Of a stretch of 64,000 nt of DNA, positions 1 through 7,331 are shown in pieces. Source of the stretch: Aneurinibacillus uraniidurans (GTDB taxonomy: Bacteria; Bacillota; Bacilli; Aneurinibacillales; Aneurinibacillaceae); NCBI RefSeq assembly GCF_028471905.1, contig NZ_CP116902.1:532501-596500 (forward strand), given 5' to 3'. The notes under the pieces are model-generated. The model was given only the letters and a program-made list of their open reading frames with translations. It was not told where the DNA came from and did no database searches. Position 1 is the first letter of the stretch. The number at the start of each line of letters is the position of its first letter. The position numbers and the translations under genes are program-made.

Positions 1-51
1 GTCGGGCTCATAACCCGAAGGTCGCAGGTTCAAGTCCTGCCCCCGCAACCA
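1..51 (+). tRNA. tRNA-fMet(CAU), 5' end missing
   Basis: Only the 3' part lies in the window. The anticodon loop carries CAT between GGG and CCC, the three stacked G-C pairs typical of the initiator tRNA. T-arm, acceptor strand and encoded CCA (49-51) follow. Confidence 0.9.
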
Positions 52-127
52 TAATATCATCCTAACTACGTCGGGTTATGTTCTAAGCTAGGATGAGACT
101 GTAGTGCCTGAAAGGTGCAACCATAAT
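45..127 (+). repeat. 11-bp direct repeat flanking a small insert beside tRNA-fMet
   Basis: GCAACCATAAT, which includes the CCA end of the initiator tRNA, occurs at 45-55 and again at 117-127. The intervening ~61 bases carry a 7-bp hairpin (CATCCTA 58-64 with TAGGATG 89-95) and no tRNA. This gap is larger than the others in the cluster. It looks like a small insertion or a remnant of a lost tRNA; which one cannot be decided here. Confidence 0.5.
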
Positions 128-129
128 GC

Positions 130-206
<77 letters not shown>

Positions 207-213
207 TGAATAA

Positions 214-286
214 GCCGGTGTAGCTCAACTGGTAGAGCACCTGACTTGTAATCAGGGGGTTGAGGGTTCAAGTCCTTTCGCCGGCA
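214..286 (+). tRNA. tRNA-Thr(UGU)
   Basis: Cloverleaf with GCCGGTG acceptor strand pairing with CGCCGGC and anticodon TGT. The CCA end is not encoded. Confidence 0.93.
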
Positions 287-299
287 TTTAAATAAATAT

Positions 300-384
300 G
301 GAGGGGTAGCGAAGTGGCTAAACGCGGCGGACTGTAAATCCGCTCCCTGTGGGTTCGGCGGTTCGAATCCGTCCCCCTCCACCA
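300..384 (+). tRNA. tRNA-Tyr(GUA)
   Basis: Class II tRNA with a long variable arm, anticodon GTA, GGAGGGG acceptor strand and encoded CCA. Confidence 0.95.
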
Positions 385-391
385 GTTTTAT

Positions 392-466
392 TGGGGTATA
401 GCCAAGCGGTAAGGCAACGGACTTTGACTCCGTCACTCCCTGGTTCGAATCCAGGTACCCCAGCCA
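392..466 (+). tRNA. tRNA-Gln(UUG)
   Basis: TGGGGTA acceptor strand pairs with TACCCCA, anticodon TTG, encoded CCA. Confidence 0.95.
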
Positions 467-475
467 TTTTATAGC

Positions 476-551
476 GAGCCATTAGCTCAGTTGGTAGAGC
501 ACCTGACTTTTAATCAGGGTGTCACTGGTTCGAGTCCAGTATGGCTCACCA
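476..551 (+). tRNA. tRNA-Lys(UUU)
   Basis: GAGCCAT acceptor strand pairs with ATGGCTC, anticodon TTT, encoded CCA. Confidence 0.95.
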
Positions 552-578
552 TTTATCCATATGCGGTAAATGAATTAT

Positions 579-661
579 GCGGGTGTGGCGGAATTGGCAG
601 ACGCACTAGACTTAGGATCTAGCGCTTCGGCGTGGGGGTTCAAGTCCCTCCACCCGCACCA
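579..661 (+). tRNA. tRNA-Leu(UAG)
   Basis: Class II tRNA with a long variable arm, anticodon TAG, GCGGGTG/CACCCGC acceptor stem and encoded CCA. First of three leucine isoacceptors in this cluster. Confidence 0.95.
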
Positions 662-666
662 TACAT

Positions 667-739
<73 letters not shown>

Positions 740-754
740 TTTCTTGGTATTTCT

Positions 755-826
755 GGAGGTATAGCCAAGTGGTAAGGCCAAGGTCTGCAAAACCTTTATT
801 CCCCGGTTCAAATCCGGGTACCTCCT
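755..826 (+). tRNA. tRNA-Cys(GCA)
   Basis: GGAGGTA/TACCTCC acceptor stem, anticodon GCA, discriminator T. CCA is not encoded. Confidence 0.94.
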
Positions 827-837
827 GTACATCTTAT

Positions 838-922
838 GCCGATGTGGCGGAATTGGCAGACGCGCACGACTCAAAATCGTGTTCCTTCTGGAGTGTCGGT
901 TCGACCCCGACCATCGGTACCA
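838..922 (+). tRNA. tRNA-Leu(CAA)
   Basis: Class II tRNA with anticodon CAA, GCCGATG/CATCGGT acceptor stem and encoded CCA. Confidence 0.95.
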
Positions 923-926
923 TATT

Positions 927-1000
927 GCGGGTGTAGTTCAATGGTAGAACATCAGCCTTCCAAGCTGAATACGTGGGTTCGATTCCCATCACCCGCTCCA
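927..1000 (+). tRNA. tRNA-Gly(UCC)
   Basis: GCGGGTG/CACCCGC acceptor stem, anticodon TCC, encoded CCA. Confidence 0.95.
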
Positions 1001-1012
1001 TCAAGTTCATAT

Positions 1013-1089
1013 GTGCCCGTAGCTCAATCGGATAGAGTGTCTGACTACGAATCAGAAGGTTGGGAGTTCGAGTCTCTCCGGGCACGCCA
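1013..1089 (+). tRNA. tRNA-Arg(ACG)
   Basis: GTGCCCG/CGGGCAC acceptor stem and encoded CCA. Anticodon ACG, in which A34 is normally edited to inosine. Confidence 0.95.
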
Positions 1090-1097
1090 TAGTATGT

Positions 1098-1174
1098 CGG
1101 GAAGTAGCTCAGCTTGGTAGAGTACCTGGTTTGGGACCAGGGTGTCGCAGGTTCGAATCCTGTCTTCCCGACCA
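1098..1174 (+). tRNA. tRNA-Pro(UGG)
   Basis: CGGGAAG/CTTCCCG acceptor stem, anticodon TGG, encoded CCA. Confidence 0.95.
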
Positions 1175-1191
1175 TTTTTATGTCTACATAT

Positions 1192-1265
1192 GGCGGTGTA
1201 GCTCAGCTGGCTAGAGCGTACGGTTCATACCCGTAAGGTCGGGGGTTCGATCCCCTCCGCCGCTA
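1192..1265 (+). tRNA. tRNA-Met(CAU), elongator type
   Basis: GGCGGTG acceptor strand pairs with CGCCGCT, and the anticodon is CAT. It lacks the initiator GGG/CCC anticodon stem, so elongator Met (or a tRNA-Ile2 with modified C34) is meant. CCA is not encoded. Confidence 0.9.
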
Positions 1266-1273
1266 CTTTATAT

Positions 1274-1347
1274 AGGGGCATAGTTTAACGGTAGAACAGA
1301 GGTCTCCAAAACCTCCAGTGTGGGTTCGATTCCTACTGCCCCTGCCA
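1274..1347 (+). tRNA. tRNA-Trp(CCA)
   Basis: AGGGGCA acceptor strand pairs with TGCCCCT, anticodon CCA, discriminator G, encoded CCA end. Confidence 0.95.
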
Positions 1348-1362
1348 GTTTTTCATACATGT

Positions 1363-1451
1363 GGAGGGATACCGAAGTGGTCATAACGGGGCGGTCTTGA
1401 AAACCGTTAGGGTGCAAGCCCACGCGGGTTCGAATCCTGCTCCCTCCGCCA
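1363..1451 (+). tRNA. tRNA-Ser(UGA)
   Basis: Class II tRNA with a long variable arm, anticodon TGA, GGAGGGA/TCCCTCC acceptor stem and encoded CCA. It ends one base before the next tRNA. Confidence 0.95.
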
Positions 1452-1452
1452 T

Positions 1453-1529
<77 letters not shown>

Positions 1530-1543
1530 TTTATATAGATTTT

Positions 1544-1626
1544 GCGGTCGTGGTGGAATTGGCAGACACGCTATCTTGAGGGGGTAGTGATCCATGATCG
1601 TGCGAGTTCGAGTCTCGCCGACCGCA
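1544..1626 (+). tRNA. tRNA-Leu(GAG)
   Basis: Class II tRNA with anticodon GAG and GCGGTCG/CGACCGC acceptor stem. CCA is not encoded. Last tRNA of the cluster. Confidence 0.93.
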
Positions 1627-1646
1627 TCATATAAAGGCAAAAGTAA

Positions 1647-1690
1647 CATAGCCCTGTGGTTCTCTATTAGATTGAGAGCACAGGGCTATG
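1647..1690 (+). terminator. Hairpin terminator of the tRNA operon
   Basis: A long stem, CATAGCCCTGTG with CACAGGGCTATG, is followed by a T-rich run. The same hairpin, with compensatory base changes, recurs at 61824-61866. Confidence 0.8.
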
Positions 1691-1792
1691 TTTGTATTAT
1701 TTCACGCTAGTACAAAAAAGTTTCTTGATCTTTGTTACTTTTTAAAAATATGATGACAGTAGAATTGAATGATAGGTATAGGTGGGACGGAT

Positions 1793-2065
1793 GTGTTAAG
1801 TGAAGTAATATTGGAATTGGTGTCAACACAGCAAAAAGACCCATATGCACTGATATGGAGAAGGCTATTTGTTATTCTATATAAAATAAAGCGTAATGCT
1901 GATTTAAAGGGAGATACGGTGACCTTATATCAAGTGAATGGGTATGACATGATCTACACACCTGATGAAAGAAAGTTTAAATTGCAAGCAGAAGGTATCA
2001 CCTTTAATTTAAAAATTGATGAACTTGTTACGGGAATATGTGAAGGAAGGTTCTTACCTTCTTAA
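1793..2065 (+). CDS. Small protein of unknown function
   Basis: A 90-residue reading frame from GTG 1793, which has GGTGGGA 8-9 bases upstream. An ATG at 1769 is in frame but has no ribosome site. I recognise no family. The protein is soluble and mixed in character, with a positively charged RRLFVILYKIKR stretch near residue 25 that could be an amphipathic helix and a beta-rich second half. It stands alone between two terminators, just after the tRNA cluster. Coding is likely because the frame is closed by good punctuation, but function is open. Confidence 0.45.
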   Translation: MLSEVILELVSTQQKDPYALIWRRLFVILYKIKRNADLKGDTVTLYQVNGYDMIYTPDERKFKLQAEGITFNLKIDELVTGICEGRFLPS

Positions 2066-2096
2066 ATTAAAGATAATAAGAAATAAAAGATGAGTA

Positions 2097-2147
2097 GGGT
2101 TATCCTGTAAGCAGTTGGTCGAATCGCTTGTGGGATACCCCTTTTTT
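2097..2147 (+). terminator. Intrinsic terminator, copy 1 of a duplicated hairpin
   Basis: GGGTTATCCTGTAAGC pairs imperfectly with GCTTGTGGGATACCC, followed by a T run. Nearly the same hairpin occurs at 3108-3157, also just ahead of a GNAT gene. Confidence 0.75.
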
Positions 2148-2226
2148 AAATTTATCTATTGGATATAGTATCCACATCGCGTTCTTTTTTCGATGAGCTT
2201 CCTTTTATCTACTTACATCAACCCAA

Positions 2227-2260
2227 TGTTCAGAAAATGTTCAGGACCGTTTGATAAGAT
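2227..2260 (+). promoter_or_regulatory. Direct-repeat activator box with -10
   Basis: TGTTCAG-AAAA-TGTTCAG (2227-2244) is a tandem heptamer with an 11-bp period, one helical turn. It is followed after exactly 10 bases by a TAAGAT -10 candidate (2255-2260). The same box with the same spacing is at 4539-4572. This layout suits an OmpR-family response regulator replacing the -35; the regulator is unknown. Confidence 0.5.
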
Positions 2261-2303
2261 GAAATTATGATTGTAAGAGTTCGAGGCTGGAGGTGAAAGT
2301 AGC

Positions 2304-2828
2304 TTGATTCATACACGCAATGTGACTGCCTATGATACATCCTTCCTTTATCAAGCCTATAAGGAGGCAAGAGAGAAGGAACTTTCACAAATGGGATGGG
2401 ATGCAGAAGAGCAGGAAGGACTTCTTCGTGTGCAGTTCGACATGCAGAGACGTTCGTATGCGCTTCAGCATCTAGCGGCTGATCATAACATTATCTTGCT
2501 TGATACGGTGCGCATCGGTCAGATTATGACCAAAATCACGGATCGTTCTATCTGGATTATTGATGTTTCTTTGCTTGCAGAATACCAAAATAAAGGGATT
2601 GGTACGCGTTTGATTCATGATATTCAAGCGAGAGCAGAAGAGACGGGGAAGGCTGTACGTTTACATGTACTGCATAACAATCCAGCGCAATGTTTGTATG
2701 AACGACTTGGGTTTTATAGGGTAGGGGAGAAGTTTCCTTATGTTGCTATGGAATGGCTGCATAATCAAACAACAAGAGCAAGTAGAAAGGAAGAAGAGGT
2801 TCCACTTATGTTTGGTGACATGAAATGA
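2304..2828 (+). CDS. GNAT family N-acetyltransferase (copy 1)
   Basis: A 174-residue GNAT-fold enzyme, expected to transfer acetyl from acetyl-CoA to an amine; the substrate is unknown. It starts at TTG 2304, with GGAGGTGA at 2289-2296. The acetyl-CoA loop is seen as EYQNKGIGTRL (motif A, around residues 93-103). The fold ends with the HNNPAQCLYERLGF motif B typical of the family. The product is very close to the one at 3226, and the upstream terminators match too, so the two form a tandem duplication. The last ~24 residues after MEW differ from copy 2 and are probably a read-through into foreign sequence. Relatives of this family often sit beside phage-tail-collar (MdpB) genes, as they do here. 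Confidence 0.85.
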   Translation: MIHTRNVTAYDTSFLYQAYKEAREKELSQMGWDAEEQEGLLRVQFDMQRRSYALQHLAADHNIILLDTVRIGQIMTKITDRSIWIIDVSLLAEYQNKGIGTRLIHDIQARAEETGKAVRLHVLHNNPAQCLYERLGFYRVGEKFPYVAMEWLHNQTTRASRKEEEVPLMFGDMK

Positions 2829-3009
2829 GTGATGTTTGAACGGTATCAAACTGTTTATCTTCATCCTTGTGGAAAGAAACGAAGACATTGTCATGCTTCT
2901 TGGCCGTACACTCCAAACAATCTGTAGCTATTTAAAGTTTATCGAGAAAAAGGACTGGTAGGGCTTGAACTTCGACATTATCCTCTACATCACTAATGCA
3001 AGTTGTAAA

Positions 3010-3084
3010 AAAGAGTTTATCTCGAGAGAAGAAGTTGCGGCGATTGTTCAGCAACTTCTCCAAAAGTCTGAATTAATCAACTAA
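3010..3084 (+). pseudogene. 3' remnant of an SLH-domain surface protein gene
   Basis: This frame encodes KEFISREEVAAIVQQLLQKS and stops after ELIN. It matches the last 24 codons of the large SLH protein ending at 13349 with only a few changes. The sequence upstream (2829-3009) contains stops and no SLH homology that I can see. A second SLH gene therefore once lay here and has been deleted except for its tail, which still precedes a terminator. Confidence 0.8.
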
Positions 3085-3107
3085 AGATCAAGAGAAAAAA
3101 AGGAAGA

Positions 3108-3157
3108 GGGTTATCCTGCAAGCAGCTCGTTCAGTAGCTTGTGGGATACCCTTTTTT
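3108..3157 (+). terminator. Intrinsic terminator, copy 2 of the duplicated hairpin
   Basis: GGGTTATCCTGCAAGC pairs with GCTTGTGGGATACCC, then six T. It follows the SLH remnant and is homologous to 2097-2147. Confidence 0.8.
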
Positions 3158-3225
3158 GCATTTTATCTATCTGAATGTAGTCATTCACATCGCGTTCTTT
3201 GTTAGAGGATGGAGGTGAAAATAGC

Positions 3226-3702
3226 TTGATTCATACACGCAATGCGACTGCTGCTGATGCTTCTTTCCTTTATCAAGTCTATAAGGAGACAAGAGAGAAG
3301 GAACTTGTACAAGTAGGCTGGGGTGAGGAAGAACTGGAAGTATTTCTTCGTATGCAGTTTGCTATGCAGAGACGTTCGTACGAGCTTCAGCATCGAACAG
3401 CCAATCATAACATTATTCTGCTTGGTACGGTGCGTATCGGTCAGATTATGACTGAAGTCACAAATCAAGTCACAAATCAAGTCATATGGTTTATTGATGT
3501 GTCTTTACTTGCCGAATATCAAAATAAAGGAATTGGCACACGTTTGATTCACGATATTCAAGCGAGAGCAGAGGAGGCTGGGAAGGTTGTGCATCTACAT
3601 GTACTGCATAACAATCTAGCGCAGCGTTTGTATGAGCGACTCGGATTTTATAGGATAGGGGAGAAATTTCCTTATATTGCTATGGAGTGGAAGCCTACCT
3701 GA
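3226..3702 (+). CDS. GNAT family N-acetyltransferase (copy 2)
   Basis: A 158-residue GNAT protein starting at TTG 3226 behind GGAGGTGA. A longer in-frame start at 3199 would place the ribosome site inside the gene. It carries the same EYQNKGIGTRL acetyl-CoA loop and LYERLGF motif as the gene at 2304, and ends in AMEWKPT. It differs from copy 1 by a short in-frame insertion that duplicates the Val-Thr-Asn-Gln stretch near residue 75. The upstream direct-repeat box of copy 1 is missing here: about 85 bases are deleted relative to copy 1. It is followed 33 bases later by a broken tail-collar gene, the pairing also seen at 4727/5314. Confidence 0.85.
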   Translation: MIHTRNATAADASFLYQVYKETREKELVQVGWGEEELEVFLRMQFAMQRRSYELQHRTANHNIILLGTVRIGQIMTEVTNQVTNQVIWFIDVSLLAEYQNKGIGTRLIHDIQARAEEAGKVVHLHVLHNNLAQRLYERLGFYRIGEKFPYIAMEWKPT

Positions 3703-3735
3703 AAAATCATTATGAAAAAGGGGGAAAGTTTTACG

Positions 3736-4103
3736 ATGAGTGATCAATACATTGGAGAGATTCGTATGTTTGCAGGAAGCTATGCTCCGTAAGGCTGGGC
3801 ATTATGTAAAGGGCAACTCTTGAGCATTTCGGAAAATGAAGCTTTATATACATTATTGGGAACGACATATGGTTGGATGGTCAAATAAATTTTGATTTGC
3901 CAGATCTGCGAGGACGACTTCCGGTTCATATAAACAATTCCATCAGTCTTGGCGCTAAAGATGATGCGAAGACAGTTACGCTGACAACTTCACATTTGCC
4001 AGCACATACCTATGTGGCAAATGCAATGTCGACAGCAGGGACTAAATCGTCGCTAACTAATGTCGTATGGGCTGATTCAACTCAAGAAAACTATTTGCAA
4101 TAG
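3736..4103 (+). pseudogene. Broken phage-tail-collar (MdpB-like) gene
   Basis: From ATG 3736 (ribosome site GGGGGAAAG) the frame reads like an MdpB/tail-collar protein: YIGEIRMFAG, then GWALCKGQLL. It is interrupted by TAA at 3790-3792. After the expected TYGG the frame shifts by one base near 3871, and the NFDLPDLRGRLPV collar motif continues in another frame. It stops at 4103, well short of the usual C-terminal YIICxxGxYPSR end. One stop, one deletion and a lost tail make it non-functional. Confidence 0.85.
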
Positions 4104-4538
4104 GATAAGGTTTAATGTCTGCCTAAAAAGCGAAGAAAATCAAACCGTTTTTGCATAGGTTTTCTTCAAGGTAAACTTTCGTTGATGTTTAATATTGTAA
4201 AATAAAATAGATTTTTTGTTGTTACATTGTTCAACAAAATAATTGGTAACCCTTATTGCTTATTCATTTACCTGGAATTCTCCTTTCTCTGGTGTACGAT
4301 CCTAACGTTCCATTTGATCATAGCTTTGCTGATAACTGTATAAGTTGAACTAAAGATTTTTTATTATTTTTGTCGAAGTAAAACTTTATCCTAAATTGTA
4401 ACGATGGAGAGACGATTAAAAAATGAGTGAAAACCATGTGTGTATTCATCATGCCAAGCTCATTTAAGCGTTTTTACAGGAACATACAGCGTGTTTATCG
4501 CTTGTATTTCTATTTTTAGTTTACATAATTTTGTGATT
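4104..4538. other. AT-rich intergenic stretch
   Basis: No open frame of note. It contains an imperfect hairpin around 4131-4170 (GAAGAAAA with TTTTCTTC) and one TGTCGAA heptamer at 4371-4377. The rest probably includes decayed collar-gene 3' sequence that I cannot align by eye. Confidence 0.4.
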
Positions 4539-4572
4539 TGTTCAGAAAATGTTCAGAGCGATTTGATAAGAT
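4539..4572 (+). promoter_or_regulatory. Direct-repeat activator box with -10 (second copy)
   Basis: TGTTCAG-AAAA-TGTTCAG at 4539-4556, then 10 bases, then TAAGAT at 4567-4572, identical in layout to 2227-2260. It lies ~155 bases before the intact collar gene. Confidence 0.5.
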
Positions 4573-4607
4573 GAAGAAGTAGTCGCAAGAGTATAGAGGG
4601 GGTATCT

Positions 4608-4643
4608 ATGTTAAATAAATCTCATAAGTATTATATTACATAA
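4608..4643 (+). other. Eleven-codon leader ORF
   Basis: ATG 4608 follows AGAGGGGG with a 5-base spacer and opens 11 codons ending in TAA (peptide MLNKSHKYYIT). It sits between the direct-repeat promoter and the collar gene. It may be a leader peptide or the 5' stub of a lost gene. Confidence 0.25.
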
Positions 4644-4726
4644 AATTCTATATATTTAGATAACTATATTGTATTTTTGTGTTATTGTATTAGATGGTAA
4701 TTAAATTGAAAAGAGGATGTGTAAAA

Positions 4727-5314
4727 ATGGACGCTTTTATTGGGACGATTTTGCCGTGGGCAGTGAACTGGGCACCAGTGGGTTGGTTGCCGTGTAATGG
4801 TCAACAGTTGAACATCAATCAATATCAAGCGCTGTACTCCTTGATTGGCACCCAGTACGGTGGCAATGGCACGACTACCTTTAATTTGCCGGACTTGCGC
4901 GGGCGAGTTCCCGTTGGAATGGGGCAACAAGCAGGCGGTACCAACTTTGTCATTGGTACTACCGGAGGTGTTGAGAGTTCAACGCTGACCATCAACCAAC
5001 TACCGCCGCATAATCATACTTTTTCCGGTACTGCGAATGTAAGCTTAGGGGCACCTGCGAATGCAGCAGCACCGACAACCAATACGCCTGCTGCGAACAC
5101 GAGCCTTTCCGTGGCTAAAGATTCAACGGGTGATGTGGCAAACATTTACAACACAAGTGCTCCCACAATGATGACGGCAACGATGAATGTGGCGACTACG
5201 GTCAACGGAACTACGGCAGTAAGCGGTAACGGACAATCGTTCTCCAACATGCAGCCGTACCAGGTTATCAATTACATCATTTGTGTAGAGGGTCTGTATC
5301 CGTCGCGCCCATAA
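4727..5314 (+). CDS. Phage tail collar domain protein, MdpB-like
   Basis: A 195-residue protein with the tail-collar fold of phage short-tail-fibre and microcystin-related MdpB proteins. ATG 4727 is chosen because AAGAGGATG lies 9 bases ahead; the upstream in-frame codon at 4694 has none. Order of motifs: N-terminal GTILPWAVNWAP, then WLPCNGQ, YGGNGTTTFNLPDLRGRVPVG (residues ~46-66), an LPPHNHTFSG histidine motif near residue 97, an Ala/Thr/Asn-rich low-complexity middle, and the NYIICVEGLYPS C-terminus. No signal peptide is present. The stop codon overlaps the start of the next GNAT gene (TAATG), so the two are translationally coupled and probably act together. What such proteins do in bacteria without a phage context is not established. 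Confidence 0.9.
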   Translation: MDAFIGTILPWAVNWAPVGWLPCNGQQLNINQYQALYSLIGTQYGGNGTTTFNLPDLRGRVPVGMGQQAGGTNFVIGTTGGVESSTLTINQLPPHNHTFSGTANVSLGAPANAAAPTTNTPAANTSLSVAKDSTGDVANIYNTSAPTMMTATMNVATTVNGTTAVSGNGQSFSNMQPYQVINYIICVEGLYPSRP

Positions 5315-5787
5315 TGTTCGAACACGTAGTAACTTTGCGAACTGTTGAAGAAGTGGATGAGACGATTCTTCTGCATCTTTTTTTCAACAGTAGCCCGGAT
5401 TTGCAGAACATGCCAATCCCGGACGATGCCAAGAGCGTACTCGTTCGACAACAGTTCCTGGCCGAGCAGTATTTTTTAAAGACGCACTTTCCTGATGCTG
5501 ATGTATGCGTGATCTTTTTGAATGAACAACCTATCGGGAGATTGAATGTGCACAGAGGGCAGGAAGCGTATCGAATTCTGGCGATTGCACTCCTTCCTGA
5601 ATTCCGTAGCATGGGGGTCGGAAGAAGTTTGCTAGAAGATATACTGCAAGAGGCCGCGAACTGCAGGAAAAAGGTGTGTCTGCAAGTCGCCTGGCATAAC
5701 GGTTTGGCGCGAGCTCTCTATGAGCGATTAGGATTTGAAATGGTTGAAGATAAGGGGGTTTATTGCGAGATGCAATGGATTCCCTGA
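5314..5787 (+). CDS. GNAT family N-acetyltransferase (copy 3)
   Basis: A 157-residue GNAT protein starting at ATG 5314, overlapping the collar gene stop by one base. The acetyl-CoA loop reads LPEFRSMGVGRSLLEDI near residues 95-111, and the motif B end is LARALYERLGFEMVE. It is more diverged than the two copies at 2304 and 3226, but shares the same ending pattern (GF..V.....Y..MQW). The coupling to the collar gene suggests that the collar protein, or something it binds, is its substrate. That is inference from context; the family gives only the chemistry. Confidence 0.88.
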   Translation: MFEHVVTLRTVEEVDETILLHLFFNSSPDLQNMPIPDDAKSVLVRQQFLAEQYFLKTHFPDADVCVIFLNEQPIGRLNVHRGQEAYRILAIALLPEFRSMGVGRSLLEDILQEAANCRKKVCLQVAWHNGLARALYERLGFEMVEDKGVYCEMQWIP

Positions 5788-5906
5788 TCCTTGTTTTTGG
5801 GAATGGGAGATAGTGTAACAGGGTTAAAAATCAAAATCTTTACTCAGTTTAAAGGCAACGTTCTGTATGTTTGGTATTACTATTACAAGTAAGGGGGGAG
5901 GTTGCT

Positions 5907-6745
5907 ATGGGAAAAAGAAAGTCATCTTTAAAGGGATGATATGGTTGTCCTTGCTTTGTATGGCCATTACTTTGGCATCACCAGTACAATTGGTGTTTTA
6001 CCCGATATCGGCTTACGCGGCAACGACACCAGGGAGTGAGTATTTTGAAGGTGTAGCCGTGCAAGGTACAGCGATTGAAACCCAAGATATAAACGATTGG
6101 AATTTTAGTATGGTCAGTAATTCAGGACTTAGTGCGAAGACGTAAGTTAAAAACACTCCTAATCCCCCAGTTACGTCTAAGTGTTTATTTTTTTCGGCAT
6201 CTAGTGGGCAAGGGCAGACTGATTATGGGCTAGTTTAATCAAAAACGGGAGCTGCTTTTAAACTTAATTATTTTAGAGTTATAGAACTAAATACTTCGGC
6301 CAATACGTATACAATTGTAGGATATCTTAATGGGCAACTTGTTTCAGGGGCAACGAAAACATTTACCCCAACTTATAATCTCTATACAGATGTTGACTTT
6401 TCTGCCGATACTGCCTGGAACAACATTAATGAGTTTAGAATTTATGCAAGTACAACGATTAAGCTGGTTTTTGACGATCTTACTGTCAGTGATCCAGTAA
6501 CTTCTACGCCAACCAATGCGGCCACGCCGAGCATTGGTACGCAGCCAGCGGACAAAACAGTGAACGTGGAAGATTCCACGTCGCTGAGCGTGGCAGCAAG
6601 TGTAAGTGACAGTGGAACACTGAGCTACAGCAATACGACGAATAGTACTAGCGAAGGCACAGCTATTACCGAAGCGATGAACGAAACGTATGCACCACCG
6701 GCGGGCACAGCGGGAACGACGTACTACTATGTATATAAGTTTACT
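5907..6745 (+). pseudogene. Decayed secreted/surface protein gene
   Basis: GGGGGGAGG precedes ATG 5907, whose frame (MGKRKSSLKG) closes at once. The long frame one base off continues with a clear signal peptide (MIWLSLLCMAITLASPVQLVFY, cut after AYA). In that frame there are stops at 6143-6145 and near 6236, yet protein-like sequence resumes (NYFRVIELNTSANTY, LVFDDLTVSDPV, then a Ser/Thr-rich Ig-like stretch ending TYYYVYKF). Homology-like text stops abruptly at about 6745, where a transposase fragment begins on the other strand. It is a dead relative of the large exported proteins of this locus, with frameshift, two stops and a truncated 3' end. Confidence 0.75.
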
Positions 6746-6772
6746 TTGGTGTTTCGACATCTGGATCGCTTT

Positions 6773-6959
6773 TTTATCTTTATGAAATCGATTGAAAATA
6801 ACCGCCTCTTTTAGCTACTTCTTTTCCTAGATATCCTTCCATAATAAGGCGAACAATCATGACTCGTTGGCGAAGAAAGCTATCTTTTAGCATCCGTTCT
6901 TCTTTACGAAGTGATTTTATCGTCCATTCATGCGTATCTGTAATCGTTACTCGTTTCAT
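6773..6959 (-). pseudogene. IS630-type transposase, N-terminal fragment
   Basis: Read on the minus strand from ATG 6959 (ribosome site GGAAAAGGAAAG upstream). The peptide MKRVTITDTHEW continues through LRKEER and RLIMEGYLGKEVAKRGGY, the N-terminal helix-turn-helix of IS630-like transposases, and then stops near 6773. No catalytic DDE part exists in the window. The fragment interrupts the 3' side of the secreted-protein pseudogene. Confidence 0.65.
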
Positions 6960-7331
6960 GAAGTACCCACTCTTTCCTTTTCCTTAGGATCAATTTTTCC
7001 AGTTCGTCCAAGATTTACATGAATGTCGATACTTTAATGTGAATTTATATAGTATTTGTAGTTTTACAAGCAGAAATGACAGAAGTTGAAATTAAGTAGA
7101 AACAGGATATATCCATAAGGGAATGTCTGCAATAAGAACAGTGACCACAAAATAAAGTTTCTTGATGCTTATAGAATTCTTCACCTATACCATTAAGAAA
7201 CTAGATTTGGTTCCCTATTTCTTAATGTGTGTGAACGATATTTTAAACAGGTTTACTGCAGCATTAGGAAATTGATGATATATAGGAGCTTCTTGAATGT
7301 TTTTTATGCACGAAAAAGAGGAGGTATCAAG
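6960..7331. other. Intergenic stretch ahead of the giant SLH gene
   Basis: No gene seen. A short inverted repeat, AGTTTCTT/AAGAAACT, flanks a ~30-base loop near 7157-7202. Several AT-rich -10-like sites exist, but no promoter can be chosen with confidence. Confidence 0.4.
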
